DNA of 64,000 nucleotides from Streptomyces sp. Ag109_O5-10 (lineage in GTDB: Bacteria > Actinomycetota > Actinomycetes > Streptomycetales > Streptomycetaceae), in NCBI RefSeq assembly GCF_900105755.1, contig NZ_FNTQ01000001.1, positions 8,866,001 through 8,930,000 on the forward strand, in the 5' to 3' direction. The notes under the pieces are model-generated. The model saw only the letters and a list, made by a program, of their open reading frames with translations, was not told where the DNA came from and made no database searches. Of this stretch, positions 8,398 to 17,156 are shown piece after piece. The translations under genes and the position numbers were made by a program. Each line of letters begins with the position of its first letter. Positions within the stretch are counted from its first letter, which is position 1.

Positions 8398-10749
8398 TCA
8401 CCGCTCCGAGCCGCGCGGCGATGACGCGCTGCCCGGTTCCGGTGCCGCGGTCGAACCGGTCTGTGCCTTCCGCACTCGGCGGTGCTGTGACCTCGCCTGG
8501 GCCCTGGCGGCCTCGGACAGGGCCGGCTGGAGGCGGCGGGCGGCGTCGACGTGGTCGTCGGTCCAGATGACCCGGACCGCGACGGGGGTGGCCCGGCCCT
8601 GACCGTCGCTGAGTTCGGTGCGGACGGACTCCACGAGCCGCGCCGCCCCCTCGGGCCGGAGCGGAAGGGCGTCGGGCACGGCCGTACGGCCCCCGAGGCT
8701 CGCGGCGAAGTCGTGGTACCAGCCGGTGACCAGCGCCGCCGAGCCGAGGACGGCACGATGGGCGTCGGCCCGGACGGCCTGGACCCGCGCCAGGTCCTCG
8801 CCCCGCCACAGCGAGACGACGGCCTCGGCGGCCAGCCGGAGCCCGACGACCCCGGTGACGAGAGTGGTCGCGCAGGACAGCGACAGCGGCTTGGCACCGC
8901 GCTCGGCGAGGTAGTTGCGGAACGCGTCGTCGAGGCGGCGGGCCGCGGCCGCCGCCACCCGGCCCTGCGGATCGGGATCGGTGGGATCGCGGTGACCGAG
9001 CGCGTAGTCCACGGCGCGCCCGAGGTAGCGGGCGCTGTCGTCGTACGCCTCGGCGAGTGCCTTGTGGACGGCGGCCCGGGCGCCGCGCGGCCAGAAGAAC
9101 ACCGCCACCACCACGCTGACCAGGCACCCAAGCGCGATGTCCTGGACGCGCAGCAGGGCGATGTGCCAGTTCGGGTCGTGGCCGATGTTGAACAGCACCA
9201 CCAGCGTGACGGTGAACGCGGCCTGCCCGGCCGCGAAGGAGATGGCGGCGGGCGCGATCCCGGCGCACAGGATGGCCACGGGGAGCACGAACCACAGCGC
9301 CGTGCCGTGGTGGCCGATCAGCCGCAGCAACACGGCGCCCACCACCGACCCGCCGACCGTGCCGAGGACGGCGCGGACGGCGTTCTGGCCGGTGCTGAGC
9401 GCGTTCGAGCGGAGCACGGAAAGGGTGCCCAGCAGCACCCAGAAGGAGTGCCCCACACCGGTGACCCCGGCCAGGAACACGGCGATGCCCAGGCCGACGG
9501 CGCCGCGCAGGCTGTTGTGCAGCCACACCGAGTCCGGCTCGAGATGGGCGACGGCGCGTTCCCGCGCGGCCGCGAGGGGCGCGGTCAGCGCGCCCGGCTC
9601 GAGGCCGAGGAGCCGCTCAGGCCAGCTGCGCTGCCAGGCGGTGGCCGCCAGGTCGACGTTCTCGGCGATCTGCAGCACGGCGAAACCGAGCTCCTGGGCG
9701 CGGAAGGACACGTCGAGCGCGGCGATGAACCCGTAGACCTCCGCCGTGCTGGTGCCGCCGGGGTGCTCGGCGGGCACCTGGACGGTGGAGCTGTGCTCCA
9801 TCCCGGCCAGTGCCGCCCGCAGGTCGCTCTCCCGGGTCCGCAGCGGACCGGTGTCCCCGTCCAGGTCCGTGAGCAGATCGCAGGCCGCCTCCAGGACGTG
9901 CGCGGCGGCGCGGCGTACGGTGTGCGCGGCCGGATCGCAGGCCGGGGGCTCGTCGGTGTACTCGGACCGGTCGACGAGGACGGCGCACAGCCAGGTGAGC
10001 TGGTCCACCAGCCGGACCAGGGCACGCGAGGTCGCGGACAGACCGGTGGGGCGGCACGTCGTGGCGCCGAAGACCCCGCGCAGCTCCGCGTCGGCCCGGG
10101 CGGTGTGCTCGGCCCCCGCCCGGCACAGCTCGGCGTCGGACCCCGGCCCGTCCTTCCCCGGCAGGTCCGCGCGGATCCGCAGATACCCGGCGGCGGCCCG
10201 GCAGACGGCCGCCGCCGGAGCGCTGAGCAGGTCGGCCACGGGACGCGGCCACAGCAGGGCGACGGCCGGCAGTGCCACCGCCCCCGCCAGGCCCGCGCCG
10301 GCCAGGCGCGCGGGCAGCAGCGACAAGGGCACCGGGGCGGTCACCGGCAGCACGAAGGCCAGCAGCAGCGCTGTCGAACTGCCTGCCAGGACCGAGCTGA
10401 CCACACCGGCGAACAGGACCGCGAACCCGACCACGACCGTGGCCGCCACGGCGAGCCAGAGCCACGGCGCGACCAGCGTGCCGAGGCAGATCAGCACCAG
10501 CCACGCCACCGTGAGCGCCGCCTGCGCCCGCAGCCGCTCCACCATCGGCCCCGAGTAGTCCACCAGCAGCAGCATCGAGAACGAGCCGAACGCCGCGTAG
10601 CTCGCCATCGTCGGGGAGTGCAGCACCTCGTTGCACAGGGCGAACAGGGCGGGCATCACCAGCGCCGTACGCGCGGCCCGCCGGGTCGCCGCGAGATCCG
10701 GGTCCTTGCCGCGCAACCACGTCACCCACCGTGGCGCCCGCCCCGACAT
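8398..10749 (-). CDS. FUSC-family integral membrane protein (aromatic-acid-exporter-like)
   Basis: 783 residues from ATG 10749, which has GGAGGTG just upstream; an in-frame ATG at 10800 is less likely. Two bundles of about six membrane helices are visible (residues about 30-190 and 405-540), each followed by a long cytoplasmic helical domain. This duplicated layout is that of YccS/FusC/AaeB-like proteins. Known members export aromatic acids or resist fusaric acid; most actinobacterial ones have no known substrate, so only an exporter role is inferred. The C-terminal tail is Arg/Ser-rich. It is the downstream gene of the deacetylase at 10871-11647 but separated by 121 bp, so its own promoter is possible. 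Confidence 0.8.
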   Translation of the reverse strand: MSGRAPRWVTWLRGKDPDLAATRRAARTALVMPALFALCNEVLHSPTMASYAAFGSFSMLLLVDYSGPMVERLRAQAALTVAWLVLICLGTLVAPWLWLAVAATVVVGFAVLFAGVVSSVLAGSSTALLLAFVLPVTAPVPLSLLPARLAGAGLAGAVALPAVALLWPRPVADLLSAPAAAVCRAAAGYLRIRADLPGKDGPGSDAELCRAGAEHTARADAELRGVFGATTCRPTGLSATSRALVRLVDQLTWLCAVLVDRSEYTDEPPACDPAAHTVRRAAAHVLEAACDLLTDLDGDTGPLRTRESDLRAALAGMEHSSTVQVPAEHPGGTSTAEVYGFIAALDVSFRAQELGFAVLQIAENVDLAATAWQRSWPERLLGLEPGALTAPLAAARERAVAHLEPDSVWLHNSLRGAVGLGIAVFLAGVTGVGHSFWVLLGTLSVLRSNALSTGQNAVRAVLGTVGGSVVGAVLLRLIGHHGTALWFVLPVAILCAGIAPAAISFAAGQAAFTVTLVVLFNIGHDPNWHIALLRVQDIALGCLVSVVVAVFFWPRGARAAVHKALAEAYDDSARYLGRAVDYALGHRDPTDPDPQGRVAAAAARRLDDAFRNYLAERGAKPLSLSCATTLVTGVVGLRLAAEAVVSLWRGEDLARVQAVRADAHRAVLGSAALVTGWYHDFAASLGGRTAVPDALPLRPEGAARLVESVRTELSDGQGRATPVAVRVIWTDDHVDAARRLQPALSEAARAQARSQHRRVRKAQTGSTAAPEPGSASSPRGSER

Positions 10750-10870
10750 GTCCACCTCCCACCGGCCCCGGGCGGCCGGCTCCGACGCCGCACCGCCCAC
10801 ACCACTCCATATGCGGTCACCGCCGGGCCGCCCGCAACATTTGCCCCGGGCCCCTGGGAGCGGCGCGGGC

Positions 10871-11647
10871 TCAGCGCACCGGGAAGCCGAACGAGTACCC
10901 CTGTTCCTTCAGCCACGGAAGCACCTCGCGCAGGGCGTCGACCGTCTCGGAGCGGTCGCCGCCGGCGTCGTGGAAGAGGACGGTCGGCCCGTTCGGCAGT
11001 TCCTCCTTGACGGTGGCGACGATGGCGGCCGTGCCGGGGCGCTCGAAGTCCTTCGAGTCGACGTTCCAGCCGAGCGGGCGCATGCCGTGGGAGGCGGCGA
11101 CCTTGCGGCTGTACGGGGCGAAGGCGCCGCCGGGGGCGCGGTAGTAGAGCGGCCGCACACCCCCCGACGCTTCGGTGATCATGCTGTCGGCGTCGAGGAT
11201 CTCCCGGGACTGGTAGGCCTCGGACTTGGTGTCCATGGTGACGTCGTGGGAGACCGTGTGGTCGCAGAGCCGGTGCCCGGCGGCCACCACTGCCCTGACC
11301 AGGTCCGGGTGGGCCTTCGCCTGCGGTCCGATCATGCAGAACGTGGCCTTCACGCCGTACTCCTTGAGCACCTGGAGCACCTTGGGGGTCCAGACCGGGT
11401 CCGGTCCGTCGTCGATGGTGATGTTCACGCCCCGCGTGCCCCGGTCCGAGGCGTGCGCGATCTGCGCGGACACCGCGGCCGCAGCCGCCTTCGGCGCGGG
11501 ATGGTGCACCGAGGTCCCGGCCTTCGCGGGGCCGGTGACGGGACCTGCCTGTGCGGTCCACAGCGAGGCGGCCACGGTCACGGCCGTGACCCCGAGCGCC
11601 GCCGCGGCCACCTGGCCGTACCATCCCCGTCCGCCGTGCCGCGCCAT
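10871..11647 (-). CDS. Secreted polysaccharide deacetylase (NodB homology, CE4)
   Basis: 258 residues from ATG 11647; a GTG at 11686 is possible but would put 13 extra residues before the Arg-rich signal sequence. A hydrophobic export segment covers about 12-30. The CE4 motifs are in order: TIDDGPD with Asp79/Asp80, the metal-binding His130-x3-His134 in DHTVSHD, RAPGG (motif 3), and HDAGGDR near the end (motif 5). The family removes N- or O-acetyl groups from peptidoglycan, chitin oligomers or xylan with a divalent metal; this short form with a signal or anchor suits peptidoglycan or chitin. A strong hairpin (11701-11726) lies just upstream. Confidence 0.9.
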   Translation of the reverse strand: MARHGGRGWYGQVAAAALGVTAVTVAASLWTAQAGPVTGPAKAGTSVHHPAPKAAAAAVSAQIAHASDRGTRGVNITIDDGPDPVWTPKVLQVLKEYGVKATFCMIGPQAKAHPDLVRAVVAAGHRLCDHTVSHDVTMDTKSEAYQSREILDADSMITEASGGVRPLYYRAPGGAFAPYSRKVAASHGMRPLGWNVDSKDFERPGTAAIVATVKEELPNGPTVLFHDAGGDRSETVDALREVLPWLKEQGYSFGFPVR

Positions 11648-11700
11648 GTCCGCCCCGATCCCTGCCGTTGAGTCGATCTCGTGCACCCGTCAGGACGGAG

Positions 11701-11726
11701 AACGGAGGGCACCGGATCCCTCCGTT
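11701..11726. promoter_or_regulatory. Perfect 9-bp inverted repeat upstream of the deacetylase
   Basis: AACGGAGGG and CCCTCCGTT arms with an 8-nt centre, 54 bp before the deacetylase start. Its place in the 5' region suggests an operator or leader hairpin for that gene; it could also end transcription coming from the opposite side. Confidence 0.45.
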
Positions 11727-11801
11727 ACCGATCACGGACAATTCCGCGAGAGTTTCGCGACAGGCGCTCTGCGAGACCTTTAACGCCGGGCGGCGTGATC
11801 G

Positions 11802-12040
11802 GTGTTGGCGGCGGCCGGACGGCTGCTGGAGCCGGCGGTCCCCGGCGCCCTCGACCCCGGTGTCCGGGACCGGATCGTCGCCTCGACCGGCGGCAACCCC
11901 CTCGCCCTGGTCGAGGCGCCCCGGGAACCGCGTGCCGGCCAACTCGGCGGCGGGACACCGCCGCCCGAGCCGAACCCGCTCGGCCGTGCCCTGCGCGAGC
12001 GGCTCACCTCGGGATCGGTCCGGAACCCGGTCCGCCGTTC
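11802..12040 (+). pseudogene. Relic of a LuxR-family AAA+ regulator (ATPase segment)
   Basis: The frame from 11802 carries VPGALDPGVRDRIVAST followed by GGNPLALVEAPRE, a hallmark of the nucleotide-binding region of the large (about 900-residue) LuxR/LAL regulators (usually RDRIVAETRGNPLALLELP). There is no Walker A before it and no HTH after it; resemblance fades near 12040. It is therefore a fragment of about 80 codons, left after deletion of both ends. Confidence 0.65.
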
Positions 12041-12043
12041 GCG

Positions 12044-12148
12044 ATGATCATGTGGAGAATGTCGAGTTCCTCCGGCGGTCCTGGCGGGGTGCCGCCCCCG
12101 CCCCGAGACTGGCTGCCGGAGCCCGAGGGGCGGAGGGGGCAGTCATGA
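12044..12148 (+). CDS. Possible 34-residue small protein
   Basis: ATG 12044 opens 34 codons, Ser/Gly/Pro-rich and then RDWLPEPEGRRGQS, ending in a TGA that overlaps the next start as ATGA at 12145-12148. That overlap is the main support, since it would couple translation to the membrane protein behind it. The composition is low-complexity and no family is recognised, so it could be chance. Confidence 0.3.
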   Translation: MIMWRMSSSSGGPGGVPPPPRDWLPEPEGRRGQS

Positions 12149-12432
12149 CATCGCGTCTGCAGTGGGTCCAGGGCCGTGGAGAGCAGGCCGTCGTCGCACG
12201 CGGACGGACCTACGCGGCCGAGGTGCTCGTCAAGTTCCTCGTCCTGGCGGGCCTGCTGTACATGCCGGTCCTGCTCTTCCACTGGGGCCAGTGGATCCCG
12301 TTCGCCGCGGCCGGTGTCTACCTGCTCTGGGAACTGCGCCGCGTCAGCAGCGCCCTCGGCGAGCTCGCGGACCTCTGGAACGAGCAGCACCGGCAGCGGC
12401 AGGCCTCGGTGCGGAGCGACGCCCTCGGCTGA
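12145..12432 (+). CDS. Small membrane protein of unknown function
   Basis: 95 residues from ATG 12145 with GGAGGGGG about 6 nt before it. Residues about 28-46 (VLVKFLVLAGLLYMPVLLF) and 50-66 form a hydrophobic hairpin, giving two probable membrane helices with a charged C-terminal tail rich in Glu, Arg and Gln. No domain is recognised. It ends 11 nt from the convergent oxidoreductase gene. A short possible frame (12044-12148) overlaps its start. Confidence 0.6.
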   Translation: MTSRLQWVQGRGEQAVVARGRTYAAEVLVKFLVLAGLLYMPVLLFHWGQWIPFAAAGVYLLWELRRVSSALGELADLWNEQHRQRQASVRSDALG

Positions 12433-12443
12433 ACGGGCCGGGC

Positions 12444-13502
12444 TCAGGCGGGCGCGCCGGCCTCGCGGACCAGCTCGATCGCCCGCCCCAGGGTGGTGAG
12501 CCGGTCCTCCAGGGTCTCGCCGGCCGGGTAGAGGCGGACGGTGTCGACGCCGGCGTCGCGCCAGACCGCGAGGCGCTCGCGGACCATGGCCTCCGTACCG
12601 ATCAGCGTCGTGCCGAGCACCATCTCGTCGGTCACCAGACCGGCCGCGCCGTCCCGGTCGCCGGCCTGCCAGCGCTCGCGCACCTCGGCGGCGACCTCGG
12701 CCCAGCCCTGGCGGCTGTAGGCGTTGTTGTAGAAGTTCGTGGACGCCGAGCCCATCCCGCCGAGGCTGAAGGCGAGTTCTTTCTTGCGTCCGGCGACCAT
12801 CGCGCCGAGCGCCTCCTCGTCGGCCGCGAAGGCGACCTCCGCGCCCTGGCAGACGTCCAGGTCCGCGCGGGTACGACCGCTGCGGGCCAGGCCCTCGTCG
12901 AGGTGCGCGAAGTAGGCGTCGGCGGCGCCCTCGGGCACGAAGCTGGTGCCGAGCCAGCCGTCGGCGGCCTCGCCGGTCAGCCGCAGCATGGCGGGGGAGA
13001 GGGCGGCGAGGTAGACGGGGATGTCGTGCTCGGCGCGCATCGACAGCCGCATCGGGACGGCCTCGCCGCCGGGCAGGGGCAGTGTGAACTCGGCGCCGGA
13101 GTAGGAGAGCCGGCCGCCGGCGACGACTTGCCGGACGATCTCCACGGTCTCGCGCATGCGGCGCAGCGGCCGCGCGAAGGGGATGCCGTGCAGCCCCTCG
13201 ATCACCTGCGGGCCGGAGGCGCCGAGACCGAGCAGGAAGCGCCCGCCGGACAGGTTGGAGAGGGTGATGGCCGTCTGGGCCACGGCCGTCGGTGTCCGGG
13301 TGCCGAGCTGCATGATGCCGGAGCCGAGCAGCATCCGGTCGGTGAGCGCCGCGTAGTAGCCGAGCGCGGAGGGCGCGTCGGAGCCCCAGGCCTCGGCGAC
13401 CCAGCAGACGTCCAGGCCCAGCTTCTCGGCCTCGACGACGAAGTCGCTCGTCCGGGACCAGTGTTCGCCGCCCGAGGCCTCGATCGTGGTGGCCGTCCGC
13501 AT
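12444..13502 (-). CDS. LLM-class F420-dependent oxidoreductase
   Basis: 352 residues from ATG 13502. The bacterial luciferase-like (beta/alpha)8 fold is seen in WVAEAWGSDAPSALGYYAA (about 32-50), GTRTPTAVAQTAITL, GRFLLGLGASGPQVIEG (about 85-101) and the C-terminal DTVRLYPAGET. These match actinobacterial F420-using members; the exact substrate is unknown. Its start overlaps the stop of the SRPBCC gene by one base (TGATG), with GGCGGAGG in front, so the two proteins are translationally coupled and presumably serve the same pathway, for example handling of a hydrophobic or polyketide-like substrate. Confidence 0.85.
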   Translation of the reverse strand: MRTATTIEASGGEHWSRTSDFVVEAEKLGLDVCWVAEAWGSDAPSALGYYAALTDRMLLGSGIMQLGTRTPTAVAQTAITLSNLSGGRFLLGLGASGPQVIEGLHGIPFARPLRRMRETVEIVRQVVAGGRLSYSGAEFTLPLPGGEAVPMRLSMRAEHDIPVYLAALSPAMLRLTGEAADGWLGTSFVPEGAADAYFAHLDEGLARSGRTRADLDVCQGAEVAFAADEEALGAMVAGRKKELAFSLGGMGSASTNFYNNAYSRQGWAEVAAEVRERWQAGDRDGAAGLVTDEMVLGTTLIGTEAMVRERLAVWRDAGVDTVRLYPAGETLEDRLTTLGRAIELVREAGAPA

Positions 13503-14008
13503 CACGCCTCCGCCCGCTTCTTGATCTCGGCGAGGGTGGCGGTGATGCCACGCTCGAACTCCCGCAGCCGTACGAACACGATCTTCTGCTCCTTGTCGGG
13601 CATCCGGTCGATGGCGAGGGACAGCCCGGAACGCCCCGGACCCAGCTGCATCCACTCCGACAGCTCCGTCCCGCCGTCCTTCGCGTGGAGCCGGAACCGC
13701 CAGACCGCGGAGGGGTCGGACGGATCCTCCACCGCCCAGGCGAACACCGACTCCGGCTCGCACTCGATCACATGGGAGGTGGTCTCCCACTTCCCGAGCG
13801 CCTCGTGTTCACTGCGGCCGACGAACCTGGCCCCCACCGCCGGAGCTTCGGCCCCGTCCAGCCAGGTGACGGACCGGAGCTCCTTGCTCATGTCCGGCAT
13901 CAGTCCGATGTCGCTGACCAGCGCCCACACCGTGGCCGGTGGGGCGTCGATCCAGGTCCGTGCCTCGACCGTGGGTTTGTCCGCGTAGCGTGCGCCCGTC
14001 CACTCCAA
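13502..14008 (-). CDS. SRPBCC-family (START-like) protein
   Basis: 168 residues. The start is a TTG at 14008, chosen because a full AAGGAGG lies 9 nt upstream (14018-14024). The N-terminus TWIDAPPATVWALVSDI is the standard SRPBCC/polyketide-cyclase opening, followed by WLDGA, GWRF-like beta strands and a long C-terminal helix. Such proteins bind hydrophobic ligands or act as cyclases/dehydratases. It is the first gene of a two-gene operon with the F420-type oxidoreductase. The upstream gap (14009-14099) has a TTGACA-containing palindrome matching one in front of the adjacent HxlR gene. Confidence 0.85.
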   Translation of the reverse strand: MEWTGARYADKPTVEARTWIDAPPATVWALVSDIGLMPDMSKELRSVTWLDGAEAPAVGARFVGRSEHEALGKWETTSHVIECEPESVFAWAVEDPSDPSAVWRFRLHAKDGGTELSEWMQLGPGRSGLSLAIDRMPDKEQKIVFVRLREFERGITATLAEIKKRAEA

Positions 14009-14068
14009 GACCGTCGGCCTCCTTGCCGTGCAGGTGTCTGACCGTCAGAGTTGCTATATGAGACTTAC

Positions 14069-14078
14069 CTTGTCAAGA
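14069..14078. promoter_or_regulatory. HxlR-type operator candidate A (before SRPBCC/LLM operon)
   Basis: CTTGTCAAGA on the plus strand; read on the minus strand it contains TTGACA, a -35 hexamer for the SRPBCC operon, so a bound repressor would block polymerase. Nine of ten bases match CTTGTGAAGA before the HxlR gene. Confidence 0.45.
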
Positions 14079-14099
14079 GGGCGACAGGGTGTGCCGTGC

Positions 14100-14600
14100 T
14101 CAGTCGGTGCCGAACCGCCGGCGGATGTCCGGCCGCTCCCTGAGCCGCTCGGGATAGCCGGGCCCCATCCGCATCGAGGTCTCCTCGGACCTGAGCGGTG
14201 TACGGCACTGCGCGCAGACGACCTCGGGCGTGGTGTCGTGGCCGCACGCCTCGTGGTGGAAGACCACGGGCACGCCCCGCTCCCCGGCCAGCCACCGGTC
14301 GCCCCACGCGGACATCGCGGCCAGCACCGCGAACAGGTCCCGGCCCTTCTCCGTGAGGACGTAGTCGTAGCGCGGCGGCTCGGCCTCGTACAGCCGCTTC
14401 TCCAGGATCCGCTCGTCCACCAGATGGCGCAGCCGGTCGGTCAAGGTGTTGCGGGCGATGCCCAGTTCCTGCTGGAACTCGTCGAAGCGGCGGATCCCGT
14501 AGAAGGCCTCCCGCACCACGAGCGGTGTCCAGTGGTCACCCAGCAGGTCGACGGTCCGCGCGATGGAGCACGGCCACTTGGCGAACGACGTCCGTTTCAT
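14100..14600 (-). CDS. HxlR-family winged-helix regulator with C-terminal Cys cluster
   Basis: 166 residues. Residues about 8-100 are the HxlR winged helix (CSIARTVDLLGDHWTPLVVREA, then FDEFQQELGIARNTLTDRL and YVLTEKGRDL). Unlike minimal HxlR proteins, it has an about 55-residue tail with HEACGHD and VVCAQCRTPL, a likely zinc or redox site built from three Cys and nearby His. HxlR repressors often sense electrophiles, quinones or oxidants through Cys. It is divergent from the SDR gene and lies directly upstream of the SRPBCC/oxidoreductase operon, both of which it may control. Confidence 0.85.
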   Translation of the reverse strand: MKRTSFAKWPCSIARTVDLLGDHWTPLVVREAFYGIRRFDEFQQELGIARNTLTDRLRHLVDERILEKRLYEAEPPRYDYVLTEKGRDLFAVLAAMSAWGDRWLAGERGVPVVFHHEACGHDTTPEVVCAQCRTPLRSEETSMRMGPGYPERLRERPDIRRRFGTD

Positions 14601-14618
14601 GGCTCCACGATAGCGAGT

Positions 14619-14628
14619 CTTGTGAAGA
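14619..14628. promoter_or_regulatory. HxlR-type operator candidate B (HxlR/SDR divergent region)
   Basis: CTTGTGAAGA, flanked by GAGT and ACTC, 18 bp before the HxlR start. It resembles candidate A and would allow autorepression and control of the divergent SDR gene. Confidence 0.45.
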
Positions 14629-14745
14629 AACTCTGCTGACAGCTACGGTTTCGGATGTGGGCGGCCCGCCGAGGCCGCAGCATGAAGCGGGGGGCCGGGG
14701 GCCGTCCGGAGGGCGGCCGTGAGCCGTGGAGCGAGGTGTCCGACC

Positions 14746-15444
14746 ATGAAGATCGAGGGATCGGTCGCGCTGGTGACCGGAGCCAACCGGGGGATCGGGC
14801 TGGCGTTCTGCCGGGCCCTGCTCGCCCGGGGCGCGGCCAAGGTGTACGCGGGTGTACGACGGCCGGAGAGCTTCACCGAACCGGGGCCGGTGCCGCTGCG
14901 CCTCGACGTCACCGACCCCGAGCAGATCGAGGCCGCCGCCCGGACCGCGTCCGACGCGACCATCGTGATCAACAACGCGGGCATCCAGGGCGGGCCGCCC
15001 CTGCTGGAGGGCTCCCTGGACGGCGCCCGGCAGGAGCTGGAGGTGAACTACCTGGGCACCTGGGCCGTCTCGCGCGCCTTCGCGCCGGTGCTCGCGGCCA
15101 ACGGCGGCGGCGCCCTCGTGAACATGCTGTCCGTGGCGTCGTGGCGCTCGACCTGGCGGTTCCCCAGCTACGCCGCGTCCAAGGCGGCGCAGTGGTCGGT
15201 GACCAACGCGCTGCGGGTCGCCCTGCGGGAGCAGGGAACGCTGGTCGTCGGCGTGCACGTCGGCTGGGTGGACACCGACGCCACCGCGGCGGTGGACGAG
15301 CCGAAGACGGACGCTGCCGAGGTGGCCGCGCAGACCATGGAGGCGATCGCCCGCGACGAGCCCGAGGTCCTCGTCGACGAGACAGCCCGCCGGGTCCGCG
15401 CCGCGCTCTCCGGTCCGCTCGATCTTCTCTACCCGACCGGCTGA
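14746..15444 (+). CDS. Short-chain dehydrogenase/reductase (SDR)
   Basis: 232 residues from ATG 14746, preceded by a GGAG/GAGGTG purine tract; a GTG 27 nt upstream is less likely. The Rossmann glycine motif TGANRGIG is at about 12-19, NNAGI at about 75-79, and the active-site Ser (SVASW) and Tyr-x3-Lys (YAASK) follow in order, so a classical NAD(P)H-dependent oxidoreductase. The substrate is unknown. It is divergent from the HxlR gene, a typical target arrangement. Confidence 0.9.
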   Translation: MKIEGSVALVTGANRGIGLAFCRALLARGAAKVYAGVRRPESFTEPGPVPLRLDVTDPEQIEAAARTASDATIVINNAGIQGGPPLLEGSLDGARQELEVNYLGTWAVSRAFAPVLAANGGGALVNMLSVASWRSTWRFPSYAASKAAQWSVTNALRVALREQGTLVVGVHVGWVDTDATAAVDEPKTDAAEVAAQTMEAIARDEPEVLVDETARRVRAALSGPLDLLYPTG

Positions 15445-15509
15445 TCGCGCGTCCTGATCGTGCGACCGTGGAGTCAGCAGACCACTCGACACAACGGTGA
15501 GGTGGAGCC

Positions 15510-16907
15510 ATGCAGACCGACTTCGACGTCGTCGTCCTGGGAGCCGGGCCGGGCGGCTACGTGGCCGCGATCCGCGCCGCCCAGCTGGGCCTGCGCACGG
15601 CCGTCGTGGAGGGCCGCTTCTGGGGTGGCGTCTGCCTGAACATCGGCTGCATCCCGGCGAAGGCGCTGCTGCGCAACGCCGAGGTCGCCCAGCTGATCCT
15701 GCACGACGCGGAGAAGTTCGGCGTGAAGATCAGCGGGGAGGTGGCTCTGGACTACCGCGCCGCCTACGAGCGCAGCCGGGTGGTCGCCGACGGGCGCGTG
15801 AAGGGCGTCGGCTACCTCATGCGCAAGAACAAGATCGAGCAGTTCGACGGGCAGGGCACCTTCCTCGATCCGCACACCCTCCAGGTACGCATGCAGGACG
15901 GCGAGACCACGCTCTCCTTCCGCTCCTGCATCATCGCGACCGGCTCGACCGTGAAGCTGCTCCCCGGCACCACGCTGGGCCGCCGCGTCGTCACCTACGA
16001 GGAGCAGATCCTCTCCGACACCCTCCCGGCGAGCATCGTCATCGCGGGCGCCGGGGCCATCGGCGTCGAGTTCGCCTATCTGCTGCGGTCCTACGGCGTC
16101 GAGGTCACGCTGGTGGAGTTCCTGGACCGGATCGCCCCGCTGGAGGACGAGGAGGTCTCCGCCGAGCTGACCCGGCGCTTCAAGCGGCAGGGCATCAGGA
16201 TCCTGACCTCCACCGCCGTGCAGTCCATCGAGGAGACCGAGGACAACGTCCGCGTGACCGTCCGCTCCGGTGACGCGGAGCAGGTCCTGGAGGCGGAGAA
16301 GGTCCTCCAGGCCACCGGCTTCCAGCCGCGGACGGCCGGCTACAGCCTGAACAGCACCGGGGTGCGGCTCACCGAGCGCGGTGCCATCGACGTCGACGGG
16401 TACTGCCGTACCAGCCAGCCGCACATCTACGCCATCGGCGACGTCACGGCGAAGCTGATGCTGGCGCACACCGCGGAGGCGATGGGCATCGTCGCCGCGG
16501 AGACCATAGCCGGGGCGGAGACCATGGAGCTGGACTACCGGATGATCCCGCGCGCCACGTTCTGCCAGCCGCAGATCGCCAGCTTCGGCTGGACCGAGGC
16601 CGAGGCCCGCGCCCAGGGCTTCGACGTGCGGGTGGCTAAGTTCCCCTTCACGGCCAACGCCAAGGCCCACGGCCTCGGCGACACGGTCGGGTTCGTGAAA
16701 CTCGTCAGCGACGCCCGGTACGGCGAACTGATCGGCGGCCACCTGATCGGACCGGACGTGACGGAACTCCTGCCCGAGCTGACCCTCGCCCAGAAGTGGG
16801 ACCTCACCGTGCACGAACTCGCCCGGAACGTGCACGCCCATCCCACGCTGAGCGAGGCGGTCCAGGACGCCCTGCACGGGCTCGCCGGGCACATGATCAA
16901 CCTCTGA
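15510..16907 (+). CDS. lpdA: Dihydrolipoyl dehydrogenase (E3)
   Basis: 465 residues, normal length. An FAD-binding GAGPGGYVAA opens at about 11-20. The redox-active disulfide is intact as Cys42-x4-Cys47 in VCLNIGCIPAK. The NAD-binding GAGAIGVEFAYLL follows in the middle, then YAIGDVT, and the C-terminal interface carries the catalytic His-Glu pair in HAHPTLSEA. It reoxidises dihydrolipoamide in 2-oxo acid dehydrogenase complexes or the glycine cleavage system. No E1/E2 genes are beside it, so it is a stand-alone copy, perhaps additional to the housekeeping E3. Confidence 0.92.
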   Translation: MQTDFDVVVLGAGPGGYVAAIRAAQLGLRTAVVEGRFWGGVCLNIGCIPAKALLRNAEVAQLILHDAEKFGVKISGEVALDYRAAYERSRVVADGRVKGVGYLMRKNKIEQFDGQGTFLDPHTLQVRMQDGETTLSFRSCIIATGSTVKLLPGTTLGRRVVTYEEQILSDTLPASIVIAGAGAIGVEFAYLLRSYGVEVTLVEFLDRIAPLEDEEVSAELTRRFKRQGIRILTSTAVQSIEETEDNVRVTVRSGDAEQVLEAEKVLQATGFQPRTAGYSLNSTGVRLTERGAIDVDGYCRTSQPHIYAIGDVTAKLMLAHTAEAMGIVAAETIAGAETMELDYRMIPRATFCQPQIASFGWTEAEARAQGFDVRVAKFPFTANAKAHGLGDTVGFVKLVSDARYGELIGGHLIGPDVTELLPELTLAQKWDLTVHELARNVHAHPTLSEAVQDALHGLAGHMINL

Positions 16908-16929
16908 CCCGTCTGCGCGGGGCCGCACC

Positions 16930-17067
16930 GACCCCCCCGCTCCTCTCGCCGAGCGCACCTGGGCCGTCCTGACCGAGGCGGTGCCCGGTGGCTGGGGCAT
17001 CGGGGGGCACGCCTGCACCGACGACGAGATCGTCCGGCACGTCCGCGAGGTGCTGCGCAACGCCTGA
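16930..17067 (+). pseudogene. C-terminal relic of a tautomerase-family gene
   Basis: A frame ending at TGA 17065 reads LAERTWAVLTEAVPGGWGIG, then GHACTDDEIVRHVREVL, which matches the C-terminal end of small tautomerase/4-oxalocrotonate-tautomerase-like proteins. No start codon or catalytic Pro1 region remains; upstream sequence is low-complexity. It is the last about 40 codons of a deleted gene. Confidence 0.5.
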
Positions 17068-17156
17068 AGTCCCGCCGGACGATCTCGGGCCGGAGGTGGT
17101 CGGGAAGGCGGTCGTACCATGACGTGACCGTCCAGCAGCCGCCCCGAGGAGTCACC

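Noticed and set aside
8551..11010. 819-codon plus-strand frame opposite the FUSC gene
   Set aside because: Shadow of the well-supported membrane protein on the minus strand, with no domain of its own.
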